From: Forficula auricularia
Lineage: Eukaryota; Arthropoda; Insecta; Dermaptera; Forficulidae
Length of the DNA stretch: 64,000 nt
Assembly: GCA_024734495.1 (NCBI GenBank)
Contig: JALMQS010000153.1
Location: 11,509,876-11,573,875, forward strand
Direction: 5' to 3'
In this document: positions 43,022 to 53,775 of the stretch, piece by piece
Layout of the letters: each line of letters starts with the position of its first letter
Position numbering within the stretch: position 1 is the stretch's first letter
The notes under the pieces: model-generated
Databases searched by the model: none
The model's input: only the letters and a program-made list of their open reading frames with translations
Told to the model about the DNA's origin: nothing
Program-made: the position numbers and the translations under genes

Positions 43022-43648
43022 GTAATTTCTTATGTTTAGCCAAAATTCTTTTACCTAGAGTACAGAACCCCCATAAATTTTGGAACTTATTTTACATTTT
43101 CTGGTGTATTTTTAGAAAGCTAAAAATTAATATAATATTCTTTTCTTTAGCAAATTAATGATGATCTTTCAAGTTCAGGACATGACTATTGAGTGGGAGT
43201 GGGGCTTATTACATTAATTCCCTTTTTGAGTGATATTTTCACATAATGGTGTCAAATTTAGGCCGGCAACACATGCTCGTTTTATGAATTTAAATAATTT
43301 TTATTTTATTTTCGATTACAAATTAGGTTGTAACTAACCTTTAAGGGATATATTTCAATCAACGCTATGGCTTACGGAGAGAAAAAAATGACATAAAAAT
43401 CCCACGTGTAAACATCCTACCAAAAGGAAAATTACATCTAATCCCCAAAAGATAGAGTATATCGAGTTTCGAAAAGTTTACTTTTTTCAAATTCCCTAAT
43501 ATAATTCTAAAAATTACTTAAAATTAAATATTACTTTATATCATTGATATTTTTTCATAAAAACAACCTTAATTTTAAGCATTCAAACATAATGTAGAGA
43601 TAGAGAAACTTTTTAAATAATTTTAAAATTTAATAATTTCTTACTTAG

Positions 43649-43745
43649 GAAAATAAAACCTGGATCGAGTCTAAACAAAAATTATTATTAGAAGATTATA
43701 ACTTAACTATTAAAGCAGTCATTAGTCATGAATCAGCACAGAAAG
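43649..43745 (+). CDS. unidentified gene, coding exon 2
   Basis: From a TTTCTTACTTAG acceptor to AAAG/GTAAAA, phase 0 in and phase 1 out. Encodes ENKTWIESKQKLLLEDYNLT then IKAVISHESAQK, charged and helical, in frame with the previous exon. Confidence 0.7.
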
Positions 43746-44119
43746 GTAAAAAAAAAAATCCTCTTTCTTTTTAAATTATACAAAGTTCTTAAGGAATTTG
43801 GTGTTGGTACTTAGTGAAACGTTTTTTAAATTATTGGATAAATAAAAGCCTACCAAGTATTTTTTATCCAATAATTATACAAAAATTCGTCGAGGTATCT
43901 GGGACCCATAGCTGAGCCATGGGATCTCTTTCTGTTAAAAAATTTGAAATTTCACTCATTTTACAGTTTATTGCAATTCTAGTACTTGCCATTACTATCG
44001 AAGAACCCTAGGCCTTTTTAAGAGTACGTAATCTACTAAATACTAAATTACAATTCTGCTGAGAATGAAATACAATATATTATTGTTACTGCCACTGAAA
44101 GAGGAGACAAAGCATTGGA

Positions 44120-44230
44120 TTTCCTTCACTGACTTTTCAAAACACTGAAGAAGGAGGCAATAGCCTCCGAAACGTCGGTTTTATGAATAAAAAGATAGTG
44201 TAAATTATCTTCTTCTTTTTTGGACTGCCT
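44120..44230 (+). ncRNA. hammerhead-ribozyme-like motif, best copy
   Basis: The core CTGAAGA (44145-44151), one extra A, a perfect GGAGGC/GCCTCC hairpin with AATA loop (44153-44168), GAAA (44169-44172), then CGTC. The flanks CAAAAC before the core and GGTTTT after CGTC can form helix I. ACGT is self-complementary, as in dimeric hammerheads of Penelope-like retroelements, where helix III forms between two copies. The extra base before helix II and one mismatch at the start of helix I are reasons for caution. Confidence 0.45.
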
Positions 44231-45067
44231 CATCGATATCCACTTAATTCACTTATCAGTCCGTCTCCAAAAATTACTCCAATAAAAATAATTTAGTGAG
44301 TGAAAATTTTGTACATCTTAGGACAGAAGTAAGCAACTAAGATACTATTTCACTAATTTATAAACCACTAGACAAGGTTTCAACGTGCGGATAGTCGAAT
44401 TCACAATAATAAAATGGAAAAATATATGACTCAGATACCTAGACGAATTTTTATTAAATGTTTATACAGAATCAGTACAATTAAGAAGTAATTTTATGTT
44501 AAATTTTCTATTTAATTGTTCAAGCTTATTGAATAAAGTGACTTTATCATTTGTTTCACTGATCTGTAGTAGGGATGTTACGGAGATGGATTTACCGGAA
44601 CCAGAGTCGGAATCGGAGATTTTAAATTTGATTTATCGAAGTCGGAGCTGGAGTCGGAATCTGAATAGAAGAGATGTATTTAACTAATTTTAAAGGTTGC
44701 TCGGACATTAAGGCAATGTTGGATTAAAAATCTGAATTTTTAATATGTTATTAATCGATAACAAATACGTATAAAATAATTTTTTGAAAAAGATCTGACC
44801 AAGGGTTTTCGTGTAATTAATTATTAAAAATCGGACTTTAAACACTTAGTGAATAGATAATGTTGGCTGAAAGCATATATTTCGATTAATCAGCCAAATC
44901 GCAGGATGAGAAAAAACGAAAAACTTTTATTTATATGGATAAATTATCTTAGGTAACGTTAAAAAAAAACTTTCTGGCCCAGGGTTTTGTAAATATTCAA
45001 ATCTAAGTTCGCTTCACTTAAAAATAAATAAATCACGTGACTCGGGTCAAAAGACATTTATTTATTC

Positions 45068-45322
45068 TTCTTCTTTAAGTGTCATATCAGGTCTCCCTGA
45101 AATTTCCTCTCCACATTTACCTGTGCTGAGTGTGTTTATCTGTTTTTACACAGATATAACCTATTTTTAACGCCAGTTCCGAACGGCTAGTTTGGAGAGG
45201 TTACTAGACATTTATACTCTTAGTAGGTTGCCATTGCTTTCCAAGAGGAGGCGACTGCAAATATTTGCCGAGACTCAGTCTCGAACCAGCGTACTTCAGG
45301 CCAACTGACCCACAGTCGCCTC
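45068..45322 (-). mobile_element. tRNA-derived SINE, family C, copy 2
   Basis: Same body as 25325-25597 (AGGTTGCCATTGCTTTCCAA on the plus strand) and the same AAGAAGAAG tail. The tRNA-like head is partly deleted. Confidence 0.82.
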
Positions 45323-45841
45323 ATTTATTTATTATATTTATTAATTAAATTATTTAATATATCCGATTAAAAATGATGTTAGCTAACATCTAAATTAAAA
45401 TAATTGACTTATGTGTTAAAATTTTTTAAGATTTTATTTTGACTTGCGGGTTAGTCTCTTTAATCAGTCAAATATAAATAATACCTAATACACATACGTA
45501 AGTACGTACCTAACATGCAACATTAGAAAAATACGCTGGCGCGGGGGGATTCCCCGGCCGACAATTCAAAATTTGTAGGTGTGCGCTCTGACTGGCCCCA
45601 GTCGAATCTTTCGATCTTCGTTATAACCTCCGATTCAAAATTATCGGAGCCGAAGTCGGAGTCGGAGGTGTAAAATCAATCGGAAGTTCCGACCATTCGG
45701 AGTCAGAGTTGAAGCTCCGTAACATCCCTAATCTGAAGTATGATATTAAACATTTAAGTAGATATTTAATAAATATTGATAATGTATGCATATTTGTATT
45801 GGTTTTGTACCCTCATTCATATTATATTATTATATTTTCAG

Positions 45842-46259
45842 AAAACAAAGAAGTAAGACCCAAAAGACAAGCTCTCCTTAATGCTTCTATAAAAATTAGG
45901 CAAAATTCTCAGAAGTTTTCAATAAATAAAGAAAAATAAAAATGCCACTAAATATATGGAAAACATTTGTAATAATACAACAGTCTTAAATAATTTAACA
46001 AATATAGCAAAAAAGACTGATTCCTCAAAAATATTGAATTCAACTTCAATATCAAATCAGATTCTTAATCCAGATTTCAGCGGAATTTCTATAGTTCCTA
46101 ATGAAAGTCTTGTAAAAGCCAATGAAATTGTTCATTTTAAAGGAGTGACTTTCCAAGAAGATATAACTATTAGAAATCCTAAAAAACGCGAAATCAATAT
46201 TACCCAATTAGTACCAATCTTAAAAAGACTTCCACAAGATAATTATAAGTTTTTCGAAG
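45842..46259 (+). CDS. unidentified gene, coding exon 3, with a frameshift
   Basis: A TATTTTCAG acceptor completes the split codon and gives ENKEVRPKRQALLNASIKIR through KFSINKEK, then stops at 45937. The next frame is open from 45926 and runs from MENICNNTTVLNN (45956) through QILNPDFSGISIVPNESLV and FKGVTFQEDITIRNPKKREI to a GAAG/GTAATT donor. One base too many in the A-run at 45932-45936 explains the break. Both parts look coding, so this is either a sequencing or assembly error or a recent disabling mutation. No known domain seen. Confidence 0.65.
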
Positions 46260-46407
46260 GTAATTCACTCATTAATTAATTAGGATATAAGAGAGAATAA
46301 GCATGTGTGACTGAGAGAGAGAAAATCCTTAGCTAACTTGGGTTACCAAGTGAAAGATTTATATTAGGATTATACTAGGACGCACCCAAAGGGGAAATCA
46401 TCTACAT

Positions 46408-47401
46408 TAGCGTTTCTCAACCTTTGGGTGCGTTAAATTTTTAATGGGTCGCGAAGGTTTCAAAGAAATATAAAAAAATCCTGTTGATAGAAATCCTATA
46501 TTAATTATAAAATAAGCTGACGTGTTCTGATGTGGCTATCCACTTGACTTTACCATACAAGCCTGGCCCTCACTTATATTTAATAAAATTATTTATAATC
46601 ATGTAGGGAGGGGGTTAGTTTTTGCATTTTTAGATTACTCTGGCCCACTGATTATGTATACAAAATTTGGTTGAGTGTGGTACAAGAGACTATATTTTCC
46701 TTTTTTGACCCTACACCCCCCCCATTTCTGGGCGGTTAGTTTTTGCATTTTTAGACTTCTGGGGTCCCACCTGATTATGTATAGAAAATTTGGTTGAGTT
46801 TACTCAAATAACCTAGATTTTTAATTTTTAACCCCTCTCAACCCCCTTAATTTTGTGTCGATATGCACCAAAATCTAATCAGCTCTTAATATCAAAGGAC
46901 CAAACTACGTGTGAAATTTGATATTCACACTAGTTTTCGAGCTACCAAAATTTGGTAACGCACAGCATAACCAACAGACTAACTAGTTAACAAACCTTTT
47001 GACAAAAACAATTATATCTCGAAAAATATAATTTTTTTGATGTTCACATATTAGAGCTTTTTTTGTAGAGCGAAATGCCATGGTTTAGCCTCAAATTTTT
47101 TTAATCAAAATACTTTCAACCGTTTTTGAGATATTTCGAAAAAGAAGGAAAACACTTTTTTCATGCACGATTACAATACTTGACCATACCCTGTATGGTA
47201 AAGTAAAATGAAAATTGTTTCTAATAGTTATTATTTTATGTTGTCTGTTGAAATTGATAACTTGATAACTCTACTTCTATTTAGCTGACATAATATCTTT
47301 TCATTTGATATTATTATAAATTATAAAATAAAACAATTGGATCGCAGTGCAACTTCAAAGAAATAAATTGAGTTGCGCGGCAGAAAGTTAAAGAAACACT
47401 G
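46408..47401. mobile_element. non-autonomous hAT with 8-bp target duplication
   Basis: The ends are TAGCGTTTCTCAACC and GTTAAAGAAACACTG. The flanking 8-mers are ATCTACAT (46400-46407) and ATCTAGAT (47402-47409). A fragment like the Helitron-like family (about 46560-46990, ATTATGTATACAAAATTTGG) sits inside. It lies between exons of the unidentified gene. Confidence 0.8.
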
Positions 47402-47547
47402 ATCTAGATAAATCTATCTATATATAAATAAATGTGTATCTCACGAAATATAATATAAATTATATTTTAAAATTTGATGAATATAAATTTAATTTAATTA
47501 TTAGAAGAAATTTTCTCTTCGGGAGAGACGGACTGGTAGAAATCCTA

Positions 47548-48024
47548 ATCTGACCAAAAACATAAATTTGAAAAGGGGCCAAGTTCGGTACAAACGGCTT
47601 CGCTCTCGGTTGAGATCTAAACGGGTATCCCATAGCAGTAGCTTAAATTATAGCTATAGGAATGAACAACCTTCTTCAATTGATTTAAAAGACAATTTGT
47701 TACTTTCTTTGATATTAAATTTATAACTTGGCAAGTTTGAAATCCAACTAAATTGTTTGTAGTATAAAATAGAAAAAAAGCAAATCTAAATTTTAAGCTT
47801 CTATTAAATATCACGTTAAAGGTAATTTATTGACTATTACAACCTGCCAAGTTATAAATTTAATATAAAAAACATAACAAATTGTCTTTTAAATCAATTG
47901 AAGAAGGTTGTTCATTCCTATAGTTATAATTTAAGCAACTGCTATGGAACTTGGTACCCATTTAGATCTGAACCCGTTTGTACCGAACTTGGCCCCTTTT
48001 TCACATTTATGTTTTTGGTCAGAT
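47548..48024. repeat. fold-back element
   Basis: ATCTGACCAAAAACATAAAT and GGGGCCAAGTTCGGTACAAA on the left pair with their complements ending at 48024. The arms meet near 47800. Confidence 0.85.
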
Positions 48025-48124
48025 ATCATTAATTTTTGAAATGTTTTATCCTTTAATTTATCTAAATAATTACATTTAAACATGTATATTAATAATTATT
48101 AAATATTTCTCATAAAATATCTGT

Positions 48125-48680
48125 TAAAAACCCGGTCGGGTTTTCATAAATTTCACCCCTTCATTTCGGGCCCCGAAGAAGGGAAAGTTTCGGTTTTTCA
48201 ATTTCCTCCTTTATTAATGTGCCAAGCTTTACCAGTATGCCAAATTTCAGAATTCTAGCTTGATTGTATTTCCACTATATGTTAATTAAGCCTATATAAT
48301 AAATTTCACCCCTTCATTTTAGGTCCTGAAAAAGGGAAAGTTTCGCTTTTTCGATTTTTCCCTTTAATTGTAGCCCAAACTCTACCAGTATGCCAAATTT
48401 CAGCATTCTAGGATCAGCGGAAGTACTTTAGGTTTTTGATATGTCAGTCAGTGAGTGAGTCAGTGTTAAAAATGCCACTTTTCAGACCTTAATAACTCAA
48501 TAACTATAATAGGTTTATTCATGAAATTTGGGATTCTAGGTGTTCCAGTGGGCCTTATTAGACATGCAAAATTTCAAGTGTGTAGGTCTAATAGTTTTTG
48601 AGTTATGGGGGGGGGGGGTCGAAAGTAGCTCGAAATGGTTCGTCTAAATATACACATGGCCGGTGCGTCGCCCGTTTTTC
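48125..48680. repeat. interspersed repeat of unknown class
   Basis: Internal near-duplicates (ATTTCACCCCTTCATTT, twice) and GTCAGTGAGTGAGTCAGTG are recognisable as repeat-like, with an end GGCCGGTGCGTCGCCCG. I cannot name the class. Confidence 0.4.
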
Positions 48681-48719
48681 CGAACTTGGCTGACACACTG
48701 CCGTGTGTTTAGATTGAAA

Positions 48720-49088
48720 AAGTGATGGAAGGCAGCCCCAAGGTAATGAAAAAAATTCTCTCGAATAAAATAGATTTATTGGACAGTCACTTTTTCCCCA
48801 CTCAAAAACCGACGTTTCGGATCTTCCTCCTCCTTTAGGGTTTAAAAGTAGTCAATGAGGAAAACATACAAAAATTCTATTGACGCCTCTGTTGAGAAAG
48901 GACTACATTTCGAGCACTACTGAGGAGAGAAGAGGTAATTTGTATGTTTCCTTCATTGACCCCTTTAAAACCCTGAAGTGAAATTCATCCGAAACGTCGA
49001 TTTTTGAGTGGGAAAAAAATGACTGTCCAATAAATCTATTTTATTCGAGAGAATTTTTTCATTATCCTTGGGCTGCCTTTTCATCACT
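48720..49088. repeat. fold-back element carrying GAAACGTCG motifs
   Basis: AAGTGATGGAAGGCAGCCCC on the left pairs with GGGCTGCCTTTTCATCACTT on the right. Each arm has CGAAACGTCGRTTTTTGAG near the same place. Similar motifs follow the hammerhead-like core at 44.15 kb. Confidence 0.8.
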
Positions 49089-49716
49089 TCCCAAATAAAT
49101 TTTAATATTTATATTTTAATAAACATCCCCATCTATAAAAAATTCAAAAATTCAAAGACCCACCCAAAAAAAAAAATTCCTGATTACGTGTTTGGTTTAT
49201 TATTAATGACCAACATTTTTCGAAACATGCATGTATCTTAAAAGTGGAGGTATTTTTTGTATTATACTAAGAATTCTCTCCATAGTAATGTCTTGGAGAA
49301 ATTGGATGATTTTCCGTTGTCTTCCTCTGTATTTGAAGAGATATGGCTGGATAGTTTCTACATTTATTTATGATGCTGTCATACATTTTATTTACATATA
49401 AATATAGCCTTTCGATAGCAGATGTAACAATTGCTAGGATTGCAATATCTTTGAAAGCAGTCCACGAAATGAAGAGAAGATGTGCTCCCTTTCAGTAGAG
49501 TAAACACTCACAAGGGAAAGTATCTCAATAACCGGAATTGACTTTTTCCCAAACATCCGATCTTGTTTATATATTTCTATTTAGCTGTATCTTTTATTTA
49601 AGTACTTTTTATTAGCCGACTCATTCGCTTTTGCTGATTAAAAAAAGAGCAGGCTAAATTAAACACACACATAATAGTTTTTTAAATTTCTCATTAAAGA
49701 AACAAAATTATCATAA

Positions 49717-50682
49717 TCTATATATATAAAATTAAGGTTTTGTCTGTACATTGGTCCAAATCACGCCAAATTTTGGTTGAATACGTTTCAAGCAAAGTTA
49801 TGAACACTCAACAAAATTCCGGTCTGTCTCTGTTTGCGTGGTTTCGAAAAATTGTTCACGATTCACGGATTATTATGAAATTTCATATTTGGATCAGATG
49901 TCTTCTAACTTACGTTTATAGCTATATAACATTTTGATATTTTGACCCCAAAAGGGGGTTTGGGGGGCACAATGAAAATGATCAAATAACTCCTAAACTA
50001 CTAACTATACGGCAAATTTTACTATGAGCAAAGTTGTAGGAGATATGATTTCTGAAAACTTTTGTTTAAAAAAATTCCCCCCAAAAACCACACAAAAAGG
50101 GGGAATGGGTGGAAAAATATAAATTCTTGGCCTTGGAGCAAACTCAACCAAATTTTGTAACTATACATATTCTAAGGGCCTCTAGAGAGCTATAAATCCA
50201 AAAATTAACGACCCGAGGGGGGGGGGGGTTCAAAAATTGAAAATTCTTGCTCTTGGACGAAACTCAAGTGAATTTTGTATACATAATCTGTGGGTCACTA
50301 GAAGTCTAGAAATGCAAAAACTGGGCTCGGGGGTGGAATGGGATGTGGGTGAGTTAGGGTATAGGGTGCGGAGTGGTATGAAGGTCCGGGGGTGGGGTTA
50401 GGAGAGGGTCGGAGTAGGGTGGGGATGCAGGGGCCTAGGCACGGGGTGTGGTGCGGGGTGGTGGTGCAGGGTTGGTGAAGTGGGGGGTCGGGAGGGGGTT
50501 CAAAGGCGTAGTGGGGTGGTACGTGGGTGGGAGTCCGAGGTGGGTGGAGTGTTGGGGTTGGTGGTTTGGGGGCGAGGGGTTGCGGGGTGCTGGGTGGGAG
50601 TCGGGTGTGGGGGTTCAGGGGGCGTAGCCCCCTGGTTTGCAAGAGGGCCGCCGAAGGCCCCCCCCCCACGACAAGGGAAAAA
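49717..50682 (+). mobile_element. Helitron-like element, longest copy
   Basis: Begins TCTATATATATAAAATTAAG after A and shares GGTTTTGTCTGTACATTGG and internal blocks with 37730-38485, in opposite orientation. It adds a G-rich region at 50.3-50.6 kb. The 3' hairpin GGGCCGCCGAAGGCC is present but the CTAG end is lost. Confidence 0.65.
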
Positions 50683-50834
50683 ATGAAATTAAAAGTTTAT
50701 CGAAATTTCATAAAGATAAGAGTAAATAAATATTATATTTAATATTCATTTTTTATGAGTTAAGGATTCTTGGTCACTTGTTTCACATTAAAATTAAAAA
50801 ATTAAAAGATGTAAAAAAATTTTCAGTATATAGA

Positions 50835-50859
50835 GCTCGGGTTATCAACCCATCTTCAG
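50835..50859 (-). ncRNA. hammerhead-like motif, degenerate
   Basis: The minus strand has CTGAAGA, one T, a perfect GGGTT/AACCC hairpin, then GAGC in place of GAAA. It probably cannot cleave. Confidence 0.2.
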
Positions 50860-50984
50860 GTAGTACAGAAAATAACAGTTATTCATAGTAAATGAATATT
50901 AAATATAATATTTATTTACTCTTATCTTTATTAAAGATGTTTCATCTTGCACCAACACCAGAATCTCCACTAATTATGAAATTT

Positions 50985-51110
50985 CATATCTGTTTGTTAT
51001 TTTCTTTTATCTTTTATAACAAATAATTTTTATTAGAGTATTTGCATTTTTAAAGGTAGTTTATTTAAAGCCTAATTTGAAAAAAACGCTAATAACTCCT
51101 TTGAAATCAT
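50985..51110. repeat. partial copy of the 1.05-kb fold-back
   Basis: Matches 38785-38910 closely (GAAATTTCATATCT; CTTTTATAACAAATAAT; AAAAACGCTAATAACT). Confidence 0.7.
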
Positions 51111-51160
51111 TTAAAGAAATATGTAATGTTAGATGCGAATGATGATGATATTATGGAGAC

Positions 51161-51322
51161 CAGTGGCGCAACCACGGGAGTGATAAGGAGGCTGAAGCCC
51201 CCCCAAAAGATAAGGAGAAATGAAAGTAAAAATTAACAAATGAGAAATTATTTGTAAATATGTGTGTGGTTGTATTAACCTCCCCCCACACCCCACAGGA
51301 CAAAATCCTGGTTGCGCCACTG
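51161..51322. mobile_element. hAT-like MITE
   Basis: The ends are CAGTGGCGCAACCA and TGGTTGCGCCACTG with AT-rich flanks. It is 162 bp and non-coding. The target duplication is not clear. Confidence 0.65.
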
Positions 51323-51383
51323 TCCATATATATATATCGTAAAATTAATTCACCTAATATTATTCTTTAATTTATTTAAATAG

Positions 51384-51508
51384 TCCAACACCTCTCAATC
51401 CATTAGTAAAAGAAAAAAATAAAGATGTAATTATAGAGAAAAATCCGAACGAATCACAGACAAGAAATATGTTAACCAGAAACAAAGCAAAATTAATGCA
51501 GTCACAGA
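51384..51508 (+). CDS. unidentified gene, coding exon 4
   Basis: After a TTTAAATAG acceptor it reads PTPLNPLVKEKNKDVIIEKN then PNESQTRNMLTRNKAKLMQS. A donor after CAGA (51509) keeps frame with exon 5. The stronger-looking GTAAAA at 51526 does not. The incoming phase does not match exon 3, so a small exon may be missing between 46.26 and 51.38 kb. Confidence 0.55.
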
Positions 51509-51602
51509 GTAACTTAAATAAACCGGTAAAAAATATTTATTATGAATTTTTTTACTATTTAAATGGCACCTAAAACTGCTTTTTTTTGAATTTATTAAAG
51601 AG

Positions 51603-51711
51603 AACCAAATTCTCATAATTCATCTAAATTAAAGTCTATTAATTATAAAATGCATGATTGCCTTAGAAAGAACGAACAAAATGATAATTTAGTCAAGGAA
51701 AATTTACAAAG
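51603..51711 (+). CDS. unidentified gene, coding exon 5
   Basis: Encodes PNSHNSSKLKSINYKMHDCL then RKNEQNDNLVKENLQ and ends in phase 2 at CAAAG/GTAAAA. It joins in frame to 53096 and, equally, to 60565. Confidence 0.6.
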
Positions 51712-52197
51712 GTAAAACATTTATTAGTACTTAACAATGATTAAATAAATCCTCACAGAATAACTTAAATAAATTAAGTATTTTGACAAAAAACTTGAAA
51801 CATTCCATCGTTTAAAAATATTTTAGGTCGAATGAAAAAATATGTTTAACATTCTACTTTTTTTCAAGAAGAATTATACTATAAAAACAAATGTTTTTTT
51901 CGACCGAAAACTTAATACATTCCAGATTAATACAAAAATCAGATTAGATGATATTGTCAAACAATTTTGCAAACAATCTCTTGCTTAGAAAACCATATGT
52001 CATGTTTAAAAATGTTCTGGGTTTGAGGCAGAAGTTGAAGTATCGTCAAAATCGTATCGTTAAATCTTAATTAAAATTTTGCTTTCTGGCAATGGATTGA
52101 TTAAAATTTTTTTATTCACTTTCTCTATAATTGTGTTTGTAAGAAACCTTGCAATGTGAAATGATGCTTATCAAAAAATTATATAAAAAAAACATAA

Positions 52198-52340
52198 AAC
52201 ATGCTTCTAAATAGTACAAAATAATGTATTACTTAATCAAAAAGTGTGGGGCGCAGAAACTTTTAATTAATTTCGACAAAGTGCCCAACGATTTTTTATT
52301 AAGTATTACTTAATTTTGTACTTTTAGAAGCATGTATTTC
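52198..52340. repeat. small fold-back
   Basis: ACATGCTTCTAAATAGTACA pairs with TGTACTTTTAGAAGCATGT, and AATGTATTACTTAAT with ATTAAGTATTACTTA, around a loop of about 60 bases. Confidence 0.6.
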
Positions 52341-53095
52341 AGTTTTTTTTAAATATAATTTATTTTTTTACTTTGAGTCTTAATTATTTTTATAGAGAAA
52401 AGTTTGCGGAATTTAACAGAATAAAATGTTTTTATTTTTATATAATTTCATTTAAATAGAGTAGGTAAACAAGTATTTTTATAGAGAAATGTTTGCGGAA
52501 TTTAACAGAACAAAAGTCACATTGATAGATACATACATATATACATACATACAGGTGAAGCTAATATAAAGCATGTAAAAAAGAAAGGAGTTTCTAAAAC
52601 TCGAAAGGGAATGACTTTTTGAGGAAATAAATAAAAAAATGACTTTTTTATAAATGTATTTTTTATAGATTTCACTTATTTATGTTTTTATTTTTTCCCC
52701 TAACAATAATAATTGATGATTTAGGAAGATACCAGCGTTCTGCTTGTAAAGAACATTTTATTGATTACTAGTTTTAAGTAGTCATATCTAGTTTGTACTT
52801 TGTACTATAAAATTTTTAATTAAAACTACTTCTACTCAACAAATATGGTGGATTCTAGTATTGAATTGTTAACTATTGGGCTCTAGAAAGTGATTTTTTA
52901 ATTATTAGTCGACAAATCTGGTTTTAAATGTTTCGGTTTTTCAAGGAAACATATAGCTATACTATATATTTGTCAAAAATACCCATCGGTCCAGAAAATG
53001 GCTTTTTCAAACTGCATCTGCCACTCTCATAGGCAGTAATACCTAAACATTTATAATATTTTTTGCTTATATTTTATGTTTCTGAAATTCTTAAG

Positions 53096-53336
53096 AAAAC
53101 AAGAAAATAACAAAAATAAAATAATTGATAATACGAAAACAAGAATGAAATTGACAAACCACAAAGAAGCATCTAATTCATTAATTAAAAAGCGAAAAAA
53201 TTTAAATTCAAATATACGTGTTTATCAAAAAATAATCAAGAGAGAAGAACTGAATCAGTTACGAAACAAAGTAAGGAAGAAATTCAGAGCAAAAGACTTT
53301 CTAGAAATTAATAAAAAGAAAGATGAAAATCAATAA
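53096..53336 (+). CDS. unidentified gene, terminal coding exon
   Basis: An AAATTCTTAAG acceptor adds one base to complete Arg, then KQENNKNKIIDNTKTRMKLT. A very basic helical end follows (KKRKNLNSNIRVYQKIIKR; QLRNKVRKKFRAKDFLEINK), with a stop at 53334-53336. AATAAA signals lie just after the stop. Lys-rich character suggests nucleic-acid or chromatin contact, but that is inference. Confidence 0.65.
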
Positions 53337-53775
53337 TAAATTCTAAATAAATAATACCCTCAAAAAAGAAACCACGAAAAAAATCGATTGTCACAATAAA
53401 AAGTAAGGAAGATTACTCAATTTTATATTATTATTATTATTATTTATATTTTCCAAACAAAATTATTTAAATATTTGAGAGGGAATAAATAATATTAGGA
53501 AATATTATTAATAAAATAAGAGCCGTATTGCAAAGCTTTTAGTTCTTTTTTCTAGTTTTAATTTCAAGAAACACAAAAAGCAACGTCAAAAATACAATTT
53601 GCTATTAAGTAAGAAATTTATGAATTAGAGCAGGGCTGTCCATTCCAGCCTCATGCGGCCTAGCAGTGCAATGAGTGTGGCCCAACATAAAATCATAAAC
53701 TTCGTTAAAACATTGAGATTTAAATGTAAAGATATATTTATTCCCTTTTTCGAAATATGAATGTACATTTGTGTA

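Noticed and set aside
50298..50742. Pro-rich and Gly/Val/Trp-rich open frames of 68-123 codons
   Set aside because: They come from the skewed G-rich core of a Helitron-like element. There is no start context, no domain, and frames are open on both strands because of composition.
42941..53336. Shugoshin, borealin or another kinetochore protein for the plus-strand gene
   Set aside because: A short helical N-terminus and basic C-terminus are suggestive only. No diagnostic motif was found, so no name is given.
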